DNA of 64,000 nt from Adiantum capillus-veneris. Taxonomy: Eukaryota > Streptophyta > Polypodiopsida > Polypodiales > Pteridaceae. The notes beneath the pieces were generated by a model that saw only the letters and a program-made list of their open reading frames with translations, was not told the DNA's origin and searched no databases. The stretch is taken from assembly GCA_014529385.2 (NCBI GenBank), contig CM043962.1, positions 84,407,621-84,471,620 on the forward strand, in the 5' to 3' direction. Below, in pieces: positions 33,601 to 46,142 of the stretch. Every line of letters begins with the position of its first letter. Positions within the stretch are counted from its first letter, which is position 1. Both the position numbers and the translations under genes were made by a program.

Positions 33601-34689
33601 CCAAAGTTGATGGACCAGTGCATTTTGCCGAAAACAACAATTTCTTACGGTTGATTGCATATAAATAAGAGTGGAGATTTTTGTAGGACATGAGATAAAA
33701 TGCCCCGTTAACTTCAATGGGTTGGTGACCAAAACATATGGTTGCTTTTACCTCACTAATTTTTTTTTGGGCAAAAAAAATAGGTACAAAAAAGTTGCAT
33801 TTTTGCCATTTTGTAGACCTATCATCAAAGTTTCTATAGTCACGCTCAATACAGATACTATATACATGTTTTCTAAGTTCCCTTTGGGCCTCTGGATTCA
33901 AAAGGAGCCATGGAGCATGTCAAAAGGATAATGGATCTCTTACAATTGGAACCTTGGGGGCAATGATAAAGTGCTAAATACAGCAAACATTAAAAATTGG
34001 GTTTAGCATTATGACCTCTAGAAACCCATAGAAACTACTCAATATCTAGCCAAGTTTGTAGTCTATGATTATATATGGTCACTACCTAAAAAATACACAC
34101 AATTGGCCTAAGAAACTAGCAATATTGAGAAAGTTATACTTGCTACTCTAAAATGTATCGTATTCTTCAGCAAATCAAAAAACTCAACCATCGTCATATA
34201 CTATGCTATATAGCATATTAGGTCCCCCAAAACTCAAGGAAGATTAGCTTTATGTTATACATTACACTTACACAATCAAAATTGAATTTGGATATCAAGA
34301 AAGCCACCAAAAAAATCATAAAAGTGCTAATTTTGGCCAAAAAACAGGATTATGCAATTCTTGTTAATTGGTCATAACTTTCAATTTTAACACTTAGGTC
34401 TCCCTACAAGCATCAAAACATGTTGAGAAATATGAAGGCCTAACCTCTAGCCATCTAAACCTCACAAACATGAAGTTTAGAGTGGTATAGTTGCCAAAAA
34501 TTGAAAAAAAAAAAATAGGACCCGTTTTTTCACATAGTTTAGGTTCAAAAATGTTGTGCAAGAGTAAGGTTAATGTTGAGATCGATACTCAAAAAAAAAA
34601 TGCTAAGTTTTTTTCAGCTCATAAGGCAACTTTGTGGATATATAGCACCTAGAAATTCATTTTCATACTCTTCAAATAATTCAAGAAAA
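33601..34689. other. no gene recognised, AT-rich
   Basis: AT-rich DNA with short A runs (34504-34515, 34590-34599). Open frames on both strands at 33578-33931 overlap and have no recognisable domain. Confidence 0.6.
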
Positions 34690-35640
34690 ATGGTCACTTA
34701 ACAGGACACAAAAGTGTCCGAGGACATAAAAGTGTCCTGTTACCATTCTAGTGTTAACAGCTGGTGTCTGCCAAAGTGTGAGTCCAATTTTGAGTGTAAA
34801 GCATGGAAGTGGCCCAAGAATAGACACTTTGTTAACCCCTTTAAATTCCATATTAGCATTGAAAACCATTTCTCTAGCCATTGAGGCCTAGCTCACGTCC
34901 AATTTTTCCAAAGTCCTAAACAATTTCACACATAGGGCCTCACTATGAATGAGAGGGTCTAGGATGCCCAAGCCTCCTTAGTTCTTTGGCTTGGCCACGG
35001 CATCCCACTTACCCCATTTCCACGGTCTGCTTTCACTTATCCTCTTTCTCCATAGAAACTCCTTGATGGGCTTCAAGAATGCTTTCTAGTTCTTCTAAGA
35101 TAATTGGAGGAAAGGAGAGGCAAAGGTAATGTACAATATCAAGAAGGTGTTGATGATCCTTGCTTTGAAATGGAATGGAAGCAGGATGAATTCCCATCTT
35201 TTCATCTTTTGTTTAAGCCTATCTTAAAACCAATCGAAAGCTTGTTTGAAATTCTACCCCTCCCCCATAAGTACTCCCAAATGTCTAAAAGTGTTGCCCC
35301 TCTTAACAATCTCTCCGATCCACAATCAAAATTGTCATCTTCTGAGAGAGAGAGATTAATCTCAATTTCTCAACACTACATTGGAAGAAATTGCAAAAAT
35401 CTGAACAAGTTCCAACGCATTTCTAACATTGTTCTTTGTAGCTTGCAGAAACAACAACGAGTTATCTATAAACATATTAATTGGAAATTGGCTGCCATTT
35501 TTGATTGACCACTTTATTCTTTCATAAGCCTTATCTAGATCTAGTTGCATCAATATACATTCTTGCTTAGAGAATTACGCATTCACACCTACTACCCCCT
35601 TGCACAGGTGTTGGTAAACAATTTTTAGTTCGAGGTCCCT
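34690..35640 (-). mobile_element. second LINE ORF2 remnant with internal deletion
   Basis: A minus-strand relative of the LINE at 29.4-33.6 kb. The frame 35362-35553 reads QLDLDKAYERIKWS (palm motif A), is joined after only about a dozen residues to FIDNSLLFLQ (motif C region, with D-N instead of D-D), and continues NALELVQIFAIS. The intervening motif B, about 100 residues, is deleted. Down to about 34690 the DNA still resembles the downstream region of the better copy (FLWRKR-like block at 35040-35060, GGLGILDP near 34960). Stops are frequent. Confidence 0.8.
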
Positions 35641-37489
35641 ATGAACTCATATCAGAACCCACTAGACCCATCTATAGCAGTACCATAGAGAAATAGGATT
35701 TTCCCTAGAGTATGCTTTGTTGGGAAAGTGGCATCAAGGTGGGGCACTTGGATACCCCAACATGACACCACTCTTCTCCTCTTCATTACATAGAACCACC
35801 ATCATTTCCGTGTATTAACAAAGGAAAATAGAAAGAGAAATGTTTGCGTGAGTGGTAATAGTAGCAACAACACATGCGGTAGTGGTTTTTCAGTAATATG
35901 CACCATAATAGTTGCAAAAATATATCCACCACTATTATCGCATGAGTTACTGCAACTATTGTTGTGCATATGTTTGCTATATGGCTTTTCAAAAATAAAG
36001 ATGCTCATTTGGGCCATCCAATTTTGTGTGGCCCAAATGAGAAACTTTATTTTTTACTTATAAAACATATCAAATATCAATTGCATTTTGAAAAGTTTAC
36101 AAAAATAATAATAATAAGTTTTTGAAATTACAAGTCACACCTTACCTTTATAATTTGGAGCACAAAAGAACAATACTTTAAAAAAATTACAAATAAGGTC
36201 AAAATTTCAAGTGGGCTTTATATACAAATAGTGTTTTTTGTGCCACATTTGCACTTGTAAAAGAGGATTGAAAAAAAAAATCTATTTATCATAGTCCTCT
36301 TTCTCGTCCTCTTTATCCTATGTTTGATTGCTTTGACTATACAACAAGCAAAAACAATATTCTTTGTCTACACCTATCGCTTGTAGATATCCGAATTTTG
36401 AGTTGAATTGTTTGCGAGAGATATGATGTTTTTCCAACAACCATCGCCAAGTATCAAACTTTGTGTGTCTCAATACTTGACGATCTCTTTAGTAAGACGG
36501 GTCAAAGTAATATTTTCCTAAGTTAACAATAACCAAAAATGTTTCATAAGCTAAAATATCTTCTAAACCAAACTTGCACAATTAAAAATAACTTACATAT
36601 TTATCTTTCCAAGCTACTTTGCCCGTACCATAGTGTGTGGGAGATTATCTAGTCCGAGCTTTGTGCTGTTGACTGTGGGATGAGCCTGTTTCAACTTCCT
36701 CACCCTTATCCTACATTGCCCACTCCCACTCTATTTTTGCCATGTTGCTGCTACAATAGCACCTATCTAGATTTGCAACCTGGTTGGCCATTGCACATCG
36801 TACACTTGATTGCTTGCTTTTTAGAAAATTTTTGATATACCCCTTCAACCACTGTGTCGAGAAACACTCATTGGGGACATTTGGAAATCGAGCATGTAAG
36901 GCTTTCTTGACTTAGCATGCATGATCGGGCACTCGGTCTTTGAACTTTATAAAACAATTCTTATACGTCAAGTGTGTACAAATTTGTAGATGGAACCAAA
37001 ATGCCTTGCTCTATGCAGTACCAAAGTCAACCTTCCTACCATATTTGAACCTATAGTAGCACCTATGTGTGTCTAGCATGGGCATGTCAATGTCCTCATC
37101 CTCTATGCTTGGAGTAGCATGATCCAAAATAGGTGACTCCATCCCCCCTTCACCACCAAAACAAGCATCCCAAAACGAGCCCCCATTGCTCCTCCTTTCA
37201 CAGCGCTTGCTACCCGGGACCATTGTTGTTGTGCATTGCTAGAAGACATTTGTCAATCACCTGTGGACTCTCAATGAGGCTCGTGCGAAGCAAAATTCAA
37301 ATGGAATGGTGTGGGGCCCTATGATGTAATGGGGGTGGGTCCCTACGATCGAATGGGTTGGGTTAGTAAGAAGGGAGGGTAGCAACAGGTGCTGTCGGTG
37401 CGAAGCTCTAGATGTATGGAGTCCCTCCCTAACTCTCCCTTTGTGCTGCACTGTGAAATACCATACACCGCAAGCTGTTGTGGAGTGTA
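35641..37489. other. no gene assigned
   Basis: Contains an inverted repeat at 35995-36050 and AT-rich DNA. On the minus strand some short stretches look coding-like: VKKALHARFPNVPNECFSTQ near 36850-36900, and FHLQICTHLTYKNCFIKFKD near 36930-36990. Together with 37011-37223 they may be the far end of the unidentified minus-strand remnant at 37.5-38.0 kb. No family was recognised. Confidence 0.4.
35995..36050. repeat. inverted repeat (hairpin)
   Basis: CTCATTTGGGCCA (36004-36016) and TGGCCCAAATGAG (36029-36041) are perfect complements around a 12-base loop. Pairing extends outward with few mismatches (ATAAAG / CTTTAT). Confidence 0.88.
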
Positions 37490-37499
37490 GCGGCCACAA

Positions 37500-37990
37500 A
37501 ATCTCTACGTTGAATGCAAGTACTCATATGATGTGGAACTTAGAAACATTGCTTCTTCATCTACTTTCCATTGCAATTTTTCTAGTGTCAGCTTCTTTGA
37601 AACAACTTTTGTTAATTCTTTAGGTATGTCAATGATGACATATTCTTGTGGTTGCTTTTCTTCCTTTGTTTGTGCTTGTGAACCATGGTTCATGACATTG
37701 TTTGTCTCACCTATTCAGTCTTCATTCACAAATTTCATTAGCTTCCTTCAACATCTTTATCATAACATAGGGAGCTATGTCATATCCTTCCTCATCACAA
37801 AACTTTGTAGGCATGATTTCATTTACACACACATCTAGAATAGCTAGTATTTGATCCCATCCAAAAGGTTCCAACAAATCTTCACAAAATGGTCTCCCAA
37901 ATGTAGCTCGTATCCTCTATTGACCTCTCTAGGATTCAATCTTCTTTCCTCAGGCTCCCACATTCGGTACGGACCTTACAAAAGAAAGAT
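37500..37990 (-). pseudogene. unidentified minus-strand protein remnant
   Basis: I do not recognise the family. One frame reads TFGRPFCEDLLEPFGWDQIL, then VCVNEIMPTKFCDEEGYDI and APYVMIKMLKEANEIC before a stop near 37730. The frame at 37505-37693 continues with DIPKELTKVVSKKLTLEKLQ and WKVDEEAMFLSSTSYEYLHS. The wording is normal protein-like and non-repetitive, unlike shadow frames. Position beside a transposase-like remnant on the other strand suggests the two belong to one element with divergent genes, or a host fragment. No start is chosen. Confidence 0.4.
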
Positions 37991-38049
37991 ACGAGCTTAT
38001 TTGTGAAGAACGAAATAAAGTCTAAGCTACTACCAACAGCATCAAGTGT

Positions 38050-39360
38050 ATGAAAAGAGATACTTTAGCTCAACCACACACAAAACAACTTCCATGTCCC
38101 TTTCATATTCAAGGTACTTACAAAGTCCAAGGAGTAGTTATAACTTATGATGAGTACAACAATATCTTCATGGACCTTACTTTGTTGCAAACTAAAATGG
38201 TGGAGTTCTACAATGTCACATTTGAAGAGACTAATGGTGCGTTACATTTTGTCTTGAAGATAGATGAGTGTGAGATCCTTAAAGAGAAGAATCTAAAGCG
38301 AGTAACAATTATATTAATGAATGGGGTACTTTTGAAATGTTCCACCGAAGATCCTTAATACTTCAGTGTTCAATCAAAAACAAACATATGGTGGCCCGGT
38401 GCTATTTAGGTAATTCATTTTCTTCTAACTTTTGTACTAAAAAAACATATTTCATTCACAGATCTTGCACGTAAAGAAAGAGGAACATGACATTTATTTT
38501 GGCTCTTCCATCAAATCCCTATTCTTGACATAATTGACTAGCAAATGAATCGAGAAGAGGTGCTAGTTGTGGATGGGAGGCAAGACTTTCAAGTTGAATG
38601 GAATCTTGCAGGTGACCTCAAAACATTGAATTGTATGTATAATTGTGGAATGGGTACCATGGTATGATCTCTATGCTTGTTCTGCATGAAGTCTGCAAAG
38701 GTGATGGACCCAAAGTGGTGGAGAAAGGCTCCTATGCATCACAATGAAGACCGTAATTTCCACAAAGTTCTAGCTAGTCCAATTGTTAATGTCCACATTT
38801 GTACAATAGTTTCTCTTTGCAAAATTTTGGAGAAGCTAGTATATCTCTACATTGGGTTTGCTTAGAAAATCAAGAAGTCAGGTGAGCACTAGATGGCTCT
38901 ACAAGCCCTTGAACTAGTATTGTTAGCATATATGGGTCTCCATGGGGGCAATGTCAAAATCCAGCGGGACGAAAAAGATCAACCAATAAGAAGGACGTGC
39001 CTTCCAAACCATCCATTGGCAGGGTCAAGACACACAGGTCTTTATCTAAACCATTAGGCATAAAAGATGTGAAGCTTACAAAGCATGGGAGAATATATCA
39101 TTCCACCTATGTTAGCAAAGTTGAGTATCTAGAATGGAAATAACTACATATGACCGTGAAGGACCAAGAGCCAGCTACTTGCAATGCCAAGGTTGATGTG
39201 TAGCATTCCATATTGATGTGTGACAAATATGATTGGTCACAAGAGGATCTCAACAAGTTTAAGAACAACCTTCAGCTACTAAAGAAATCACTCAAGACAA
39301 CATAGAACGACACTCAGATTACTCATTGCATGGTATTCTTCAACCATTCTTGTGATTAGA
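38050..39360 (+). pseudogene. putative transposase-like remnant (GDLK...CxxC type)
   Basis: A long plus-strand coding remnant. Frame 38050-38358 (FHIQGTYKVQGVVITYDEYN, FEETNGALHFVLKIDECEIL) may splice at a GT...AG pair (about 38410-38460, ending ttcattcacag) into ILHVKKEEHDIYFGSSIK. From about 38565 the frame reads VLVVDGRQDFQVEWNLAGDL, KTLNCMYNCGMG, a TGA at 38666, then SLCLFCMKSAKVMDPKWW and RNFHKVLASPIVNVHICT. It stays coding-like to about 39355 with three more stops and one shift. A GDLK block followed by Cys-x-x-Cys recalls a group of uncharacterised transposon-like proteins I have met in plants and invertebrates. This is memory-based and uncertain. Confidence 0.45.
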
Positions 39361-39490
39361 AACAACTATGTTAATGTTTTGTTTTCTTAATAACTTTGCT
39401 TAATTTGCAACACATCATTTTCAACCGTGTACCATACTTTATCCAAAAGTATAGAAACCCAAGCATATGGAATACGCATGGCTTGGAAAA

Positions 39491-39592
39491 GTCTCATTAC
39501 ATGGCAAGGAATATATACTTCAAACACACATGGCAAGGAATGTCTCATAACATGGAGAGGGATCTCTACTTCAGCCAGACACACACAACATG
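39491..39592 (+). repeat. imperfect ~51-bp tandem repeat
   Basis: Two copies starting tctcattacatgg (39491) and tctcataacatgg (39542), each with a tacttca block. Similarity is moderate. Confidence 0.6.
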
Positions 39593-39649
39593 GTGGCTCT
39601 TGAGACAAGGCAAAAGGTTTGAAAGAGCTATTCCAAATATTTTATCGTA

Positions 39650-40407
39650 GAATCCTTCAATGCATGCGAAAAAAGCAAGTATCGTGTCTTCAGCAATAGC
39701 ACAAGCAATCAGACATTTACCAAAAAAAACTCAGAGGCTTTCAACAACTCCAATGCTCATGAAGGCCAAAGAAACTGGAGGGAGACAATGGAATATGTGA
39801 AGCATAGGTGAAGCAAGAGAGTCTGAGTGTTTACCACAATATGTACAAGTCACACGTTGTGTTTTAGCTTGTTGAGGATTTGGATATATTTTCTGAAAAT
39901 TGCACAAATTGTATTGTGTTTAGCACAACAATTAAAAGTCTAAAAATTATGATAATGGTATTGTGTTTAACACAATATATACAAGTTGTTGAGGATTTGG
40001 ATATATTCTTTGGCACATTGTCCTTGTATCTTATTGTTAGATGTTTGGCATACTTTAAGAGTTCATCTAAGTTTTGTTTTCCAGTATACCCAGGATTGTA
40101 TCCAAAATACTCTCTCTTAAAAACTTTATCAACAAGAATGATTTTGGTTGCGTTCTATGGTAGCGTCGGTCCACCTGAGAAGCATGAGAGTGTCTTCAAG
40201 GAAAACGTTACCAGTCCCCTCTTGCAACATTCTATTGTGAAAGACTAAGATTTGTGCCTCACAGAGTTTGTCAAAATATTTTGAAAGAGTTGCATCCCTT
40301 CCATGTACTCTCTAGTCCGGCGACGGAGCAAGTTATCCTTTTTAGCAATCCAAGACTATAGCCAGAAAGAAGTGTCACACACACACACACACACATACAC
40401 AGACACT

Positions 40408-40469
<62 letters not shown>

Positions 40470-41453
40470 GGTGGGGGGGAACATACCATTAATCTCTCAT
40501 CTTGCATCAAAATTCCATCCTTCCAAAGGATGCAGGATATGTTATGAAATCTATCAGCAGCTCTTGAAGATATTACAAAGTCAAAAAAAAATCATTGATG
40601 ACTACAGGGTTTTTTAGAATAACTGTCTCTTTATCCCCTGCTATGTTGTGTTGCTCTTTGTAGGTGGCCCACATGCAATAGTTGAAAATCCACATCCCTC
40701 TTTTGTGAGTTGAGCACATGAACCTTGTGGGTGCAGTGTCCTCCTGACTTGTAGAGGGTTATGAATCTAACTCTTCAACATCCACATCAAAGTTCATGGC
40801 AAGCTCCTCTAATGCCATACCAAGAATCTCCAAAGGCTCGATGAACTCAACATTTCTCTTTATTGAACCTTTTAACCATTATGGGGAAGAGGCAGCTCTA
40901 TGATGGTGCCCAAACAAACACTCTGGATCTATTTTGCATCTCTTTCTTATGTTAGCGCTTATGCCTGGCAATCAAAATGAGGACCATTTTGAGAAAACAA
41001 AGAAATTACATATTTGCATTCAGCTTGTGTGTAAATAAAAATGTTGAAAGTACAAATGTATATACATGTAACATTTATAAATATATATTTGTATGTATAG
41101 TCCTATCTATATAAACACACGCACAAGTAACTTAGATTTTCATGTGCACATCTAAGAGAGAACTTGGCAAAACTATGCCTGGTCTTCTCCTTATATTGTC
41201 TACCATGAAGTACATCTACCTAACATATATTCTAATGTGCACATATAAGGCTTTCCATGAAGTATATCTACATTCTCTCTTCCTACAGCACGCAGAGAAG
41301 CATCCTCCAAAAGCTTGTGCATCCACTTGCATCGTTCAACCAATCCATGTGAGTCCTTCAAGCATCAGCCTACCCCTTACAACAACCCTAAGACAACCCT
41401 CAAACCTATAAATTGATCTATGTTAGCATGGACTTTAAGGTTTGACATTCCAG
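39650..41453. other. no gene recognised; SSR cluster
   Basis: A (CA)n run (40377-40397) and a (GA)n tract (40409-40466) lie here. Minus-strand text near 40640-40850 is coding-like (PLEILGMALEELAMNFDVDV, MWATYKEQHNIAGD) but short and unassigned. The rest is AT-rich. Confidence 0.5.
40377..40466. repeat. (CA)n and (GA)n microsatellites
   Basis: CA run 40377-40397, a short spacer, then about 29 GA units at 40409-40466. Confidence 0.96.
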
Positions 41454-43011
41454 TGAGGTGGTCCGATCGGCGGCCAACAAAAGAGGCGACCTCTAAACAC
41501 CCTTCAAGGCTCCCGAGCTGCTCAATTGGGGTTGGGGCAACCACAAACAAGAGAAGCCACAACAAACCCACAGCCAACACCAAGTGAAGGGGCACCACCT
41601 AGTTAGAGAGCAAACTAGGATGCCAAAGAGGAGAATCCCTGAGCAAAACAAGCGAGAAGGAAGGGTACACTAACACTAATATCAATGCTACAAATACATA
41701 CGCCAAACACCTAGAGAGAGATAGAGAGAGAGAGAGAGAGAAATTTGTGCAAGAAGTAAGCTTCAGTTTAAATGATTGACGTAGGTGTATAAACAACTTG
41801 GAGGAGAGTCAAGAGACACAATTGAGTTTGATGATGTTGCGATTTACACATTATCTTAGGGTTATGGGAACCCTCTCACCATACAACCCTCTTATAGTGT
41901 TTTTGCAAGCAACAAAACAAACACAAAATCTCTTGAGTCACATACAAGCAAATACTACATAAGAATCTCAAAATGAAAAAGCGTCGCCTTAAACGAAACG
42001 AGATGAAGTTGCGAAACGTGAATTGGAGAGACTCAAGAGAGTTTTGAACCGCGGTTGTGCCCATTGATTCAATTGATGTGCAAGAGTAAGTACAACTTTT
42101 ATTTGAAGTTATGAATGACTCACTCCCTTGCAATGCTACAACTAGCTCAAAGAAGCTTTCCTATACACCACAAGCAATGATGTATAGAGAGGTCACACTC
42201 TCTCTCCCTACAACTAAGATGGAGAATGGTATGCTCAAAGTAGTGAGAAATAGTGTAAAGATCATGCAATTTAGAAAGGGAAAAGGGTTCTATTTATAGG
42301 TGAGGAGAGCCCTTACTAGGATTATCTAATGATCAATGTTTACATAGAAAACCATGTTTATGAAATTTTCATATGTTCTTATGAGAGTGGGGCTCTTTTG
42401 TCTCTTGAGTCACATGGATGTGGGCTCAAGAGGAGAGAATTATTGAGATGAAATAGAGAATACTCTAGAGAGGTGAGTGATTTGTGTGTGAGGTTTTCTA
42501 CTCCAAGGTAGAGTAGAGTGGGTGAAATTTACAAGAAAAGGGTAGCAGTTAATGTCAGTAATCACTAAAAAAAGTTAGTAATATAGTTACAATGGGTAGA
42601 ATGACTTGGAGGATGAGAAAAGAGGGTTGAATGAGATGGGTGTACCCTTGAGATGGTGAATCCTTGAAGAATCTTGGACTCACCCTTACGTAGATTATCG
42701 AAAGTGATCACCGTTCTTCTTCTTCTTCTTTTCATGTCGCTGCCATAGTTGAATCACCACAAAGAGAATGAATATTTTGTTGGTAAAAAACCCCCATTTG
42801 CAGAGGTAAGTATGGTAAGGTTTCTTTTTTTTTGCATTCTTGAAAGGGTATAATAAAATTGTAATATGGGAGTAATAGAGAGAGATATGGAGATGGTGGA
42901 CATCGGTAGAGCTTTAAAAGAGAGCTATGGGTGTGAGAGGGGAGGCTAATGGTGAAGAGGGTGAGAGAAAACCATGGAAATTGCAGGTTTGAGTGAGGAA
43001 TAGAGAGAAAT

Positions 43012-43074
<63 letters not shown>

Positions 43075-44064
43075 TAGGAAAGGAGGTGAGAGAAGACTAT
43101 GGGTTACTTGTGAGAAAAGTGGGCAGACTGGGGTCCATATCTCACCGGTGGTAGCTTCAAAAATTATCAAGATTTTTGAGGTGATTATTCAGCTCTTGGT
43201 CCACATTTTATCTTTTAACCACTGCTTCAAATTTATTTCTCTTCACAAAAAAGTCTTCAGTGGCCTCCCTTTTGTTGAATTTGCATAAAGCTCCAAAGGT
43301 AATCCCCTCCTTGTATGAGAGCATGACCTAATAGATTTTTAGGGGTTTGAATATATGCATGGTTGTGGATTATGCACAAATATAATATATGGATATGATG
43401 AAAAAAACAAGCTAATAAATATAAACAATTCATGGAATCTAGAATAGTGCTAGCTATATATAAAATAAATAAATATATCAAAATATAAGAAATCAAATGA
43501 GAAGGGTCTTCATTTATTTTTATCGATGTATATTTATTTACAAGAGATAAGAAAAATATTTGTAGAAAATAAGAATTTAGTGAAAGGCAATGACTGCTGG
43601 TGAAAGGTATTTTTTTGAGGTTTTTCTTGGGCTAGATTCACACCAAAAATAAGAGAAGCTTCCATGGAATGATTTTTATAGAATACATAGGTAAGAAATA
43701 TTATGGTAATGGTGAGTAAATGTACATAGCATACATAGCTAAATAACACACACCTATACATACATATTTAAATAAATACCAAAATAATTATACTAAAAAA
43801 TCCCTATATTTAGGTCCTATATACAATGAAATATTTATACACAAAAGGGCCATAATATATTTTGGCTTTTATTTTTATTTATTTTTTGGTTCAACTATCC
43901 CAATTGCTAGCTAGCTGAGGATTTTAAGAAGATATGGGAAAAGTCCCCTAACTCACACACGCCTATGTACAGTGAAAGGGTGAGGATAACCACAATGTTT
44001 GAGTGATTTGATAGGGTGAGGTAGCTCACTATGGCAGTTACAGAGAGTCAAAAAATGGCTATCA
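41454..44064 (-). repeat. left (3') LTR of gypsy element B
   Basis: On the plus strand it starts TGAGGTGG and ends TATCA, followed by pyrimidine-rich DNA (the complement of the PPT). It aligns along its whole length with 51641-54385. It includes a GA run (41722-41741) and a 56-bp GT run (43015-43070). It has one copy of a unit that is tripled in the right LTR. Confidence 0.92.
43015..43070. repeat. (GT)n microsatellite in left LTR
   Basis: About 28 GT units. The allelic position in the right LTR is 53198-53244 with about 23 units. Confidence 0.97.
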
Positions 44065-44236
44065 TTAGCCCTCTCCTAGGATGATGGTACATTCATGTAA
44101 CATCATGAGGCATTTTTTCCAAAGAGAGTGGTTCTGAATCCTGTGTGATTCTTAGTATCTTGACAAGATTTTCATTCTATAGCTCCTTGTCACTTTGCCT
44201 TGAGTTATATACATGCATCATGCAATAAAACTTACA

Positions 44237-45541
44237 CTAGATAGTAGCTCTTTGATAATTCTTTGGTAGATCCTTTGGTAGAAGGCGACTCAAGTAGGGC
44301 TTTAGCCAATACCCATATACCTTCTTGGCGTGCTCTTTACCATTCAAGTCCATGAGCTGGTAATAACTTGAATTGAAAACCCTTTTGACAAAGTATGGTC
44401 CCTGCCATCTAGTCTCAAACTTGGTATCAAAACGATTATCAAGTCGATTGTCATACCTTAGAAGCACAAGATCTCCTTCCTTGATGCCTTTGTCCTTTAG
44501 TTTCTTGTCGAGCTTTTCTTTTGTTTGTATAGCTTTCCTCTTATAGCACTCATAAGCCGCTTCTCTCTTCCACTCAAGTTCGCCTAAGGTAAGAAGTCGA
44601 TCTGTCCATGTTTCTTGATCATCTCTTGTGCCCCTTTTCCATGAAGCCGCATTGTTAGAATGTTAAGCTCGATAGGCTGCAAGGCCTCTTGACCATAGAC
44701 CAAGTGAAATGGTGTGAACTTTGTGGCCTCCATATATGTGGTTCGACATGCCCATTAGGCACCATCCAAGAAGTCATCCCACAATTTTGTCTTATTTTGC
44801 ACCATCTTTCTAGTTGATGCCTGCAATGACATCAGTAGCCTTCTCCACCAAACCATTTGATTGTGGGTAGTAGGGTGTGCTATGACAATGTAGAATGTGA
44901 AGCTCTTTACAAACTTCTGTGAGTAAACCCTTCTTAAAACTTGGACCATTATCAAAAATCATCTCCAGAGGTGTGCCAAAACTACAACAAATATTAGTGT
45001 AGACAAACTTGCTCACTGTTTTTCCATTTACCCTTGACACACTTTGAGCCTCTACCAACTTAGTCATGTAATCTACAGTCACTAGAATGTAGAGTTTACC
45101 ATTTTTTGTTCTAAGTAGAGGATACATAGCATCAATGCCCCACTTTTCAAAGGGTCCATTTGCAAGCACTATTTGCCTCCGACCATGCACCAACCTTTTA
45201 TTTCCATTCACCTGACAGTTGTGATAGCTTTTACACCAATGTTGGACATGCACATGCAGACTTGGCCAAACATACCCCGCAAGCAAAATCTTCTTCATGG
45301 TTAAGTCTTGGGCAAAATGACCACCACATGCTTCTCCATGCAAACCTTTTAGAATGGCTGGAATTTCCTCAATAGTTGGTACTCTTATGCACACTTTATC
45401 CTTCCCTCTTTGATAGAGGGAGCCTTCTAGGAAGAGATAAGAACTTTCCTTCTTCATGAGTCTCCTCTTTTCAGCTTTTGTGAAGTCTCGTGGAAACTCA
45501 CGCTCCGAAAGGTAGCCAATAATGGGAGCCAATGACTCCAA
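44237..45541 (-). pseudogene. integrase of gypsy element B
   Basis: The 243-codon frame 44810-45541 has the zinc-binding block (HGEACGGH at residues 68-75, then WCKSYHNCQ at 102-110, where a Tyr replaces one expected Cys). The catalytic core follows: D137 in WGIDAMYPL, D197 in MIFDNGPSF and E233 in YYPQSNGLVEKA, with the D,D(35)E spacing between the last two. The frame breaks near 44810. The C-terminal DNA-binding part resumes at 44237-44467 (LLRYDNRLDNRFDTKFE, RWQGPYFVKRVF). Upstream it adjoins the second RNase H. Confidence 0.93.
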
Positions 45542-45589
45542 TCCCTGGTATCTGGGTTACTTGACAGTTGTTGTCACCATGATGACCTA

Positions 45590-46045
45590 CACTTCTTTCT
45601 CAATACCTGTAACTGCTTATTGTGCAAGTAAATTGGCATCTTCATTTTGTTTCCTAGGAATATGATATAGTTGCACTTCTTCAAACTGATTAAACAACCT
45701 ACAAATGGCATGAACTTTTGTCCTTAGGCTTTCATTCTTGCATGCCCAAATGCCTAAAATCTGCTTCACAATGAGAAGTGCATCCCCTTTTACCATGAGA
45801 CGTTGTATACATTCGCTAATGCACATCTTTGAAGTAGTATGTCGTACTCTGCTTCATTGTTGCTATTTGAATCTGGTAGATTGACCTTCTCTTTCATGAC
45901 CACCTCTCCACTTGGGTTGAGCAACACTAGCCCTCCCCCTGCTTTTCCAGTGGCTCATCAAAAAGCTCCATCAAAGAACAAGGTAAAAGCATTAGGAATA
46001 CTTCTTGGTGGTAGCAATGGTAGGGTCTTTATTTGAGGCGCCTTA
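45590..46045 (-). pseudogene. second RNase H (RVT_3-like) of element B
   Basis: Reading leftward from 46045 the minus strand gives LVLLNPSGEVVMKEKVNL and SNNEAEYDILLQ. After a stop or shift near 45830, the frame 45617-45826 gives VKGDALLIVKQILGIWACKN and QLYHIPRKQNEDANLLAQ. The NNEAEY, GDS-like (GDA) and H-x-x-R-x-x-N-x-x-A-D/N-x-L-A motifs are those of the plant RVT_3 (archaeal-type) RNase H. It follows a first RNase H at 46.2-46.4 kb, so the element had two. Confidence 0.85.
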
Positions 46046-46142
46046 ATCTCCTTCTCATGTACCCTATAAGTGAGAATCCCTGCCAATTGTGCACGCACAC
46101 TATCTTCTACCTTGAAAGAGTATTGAAACTATTGCAATCCCA

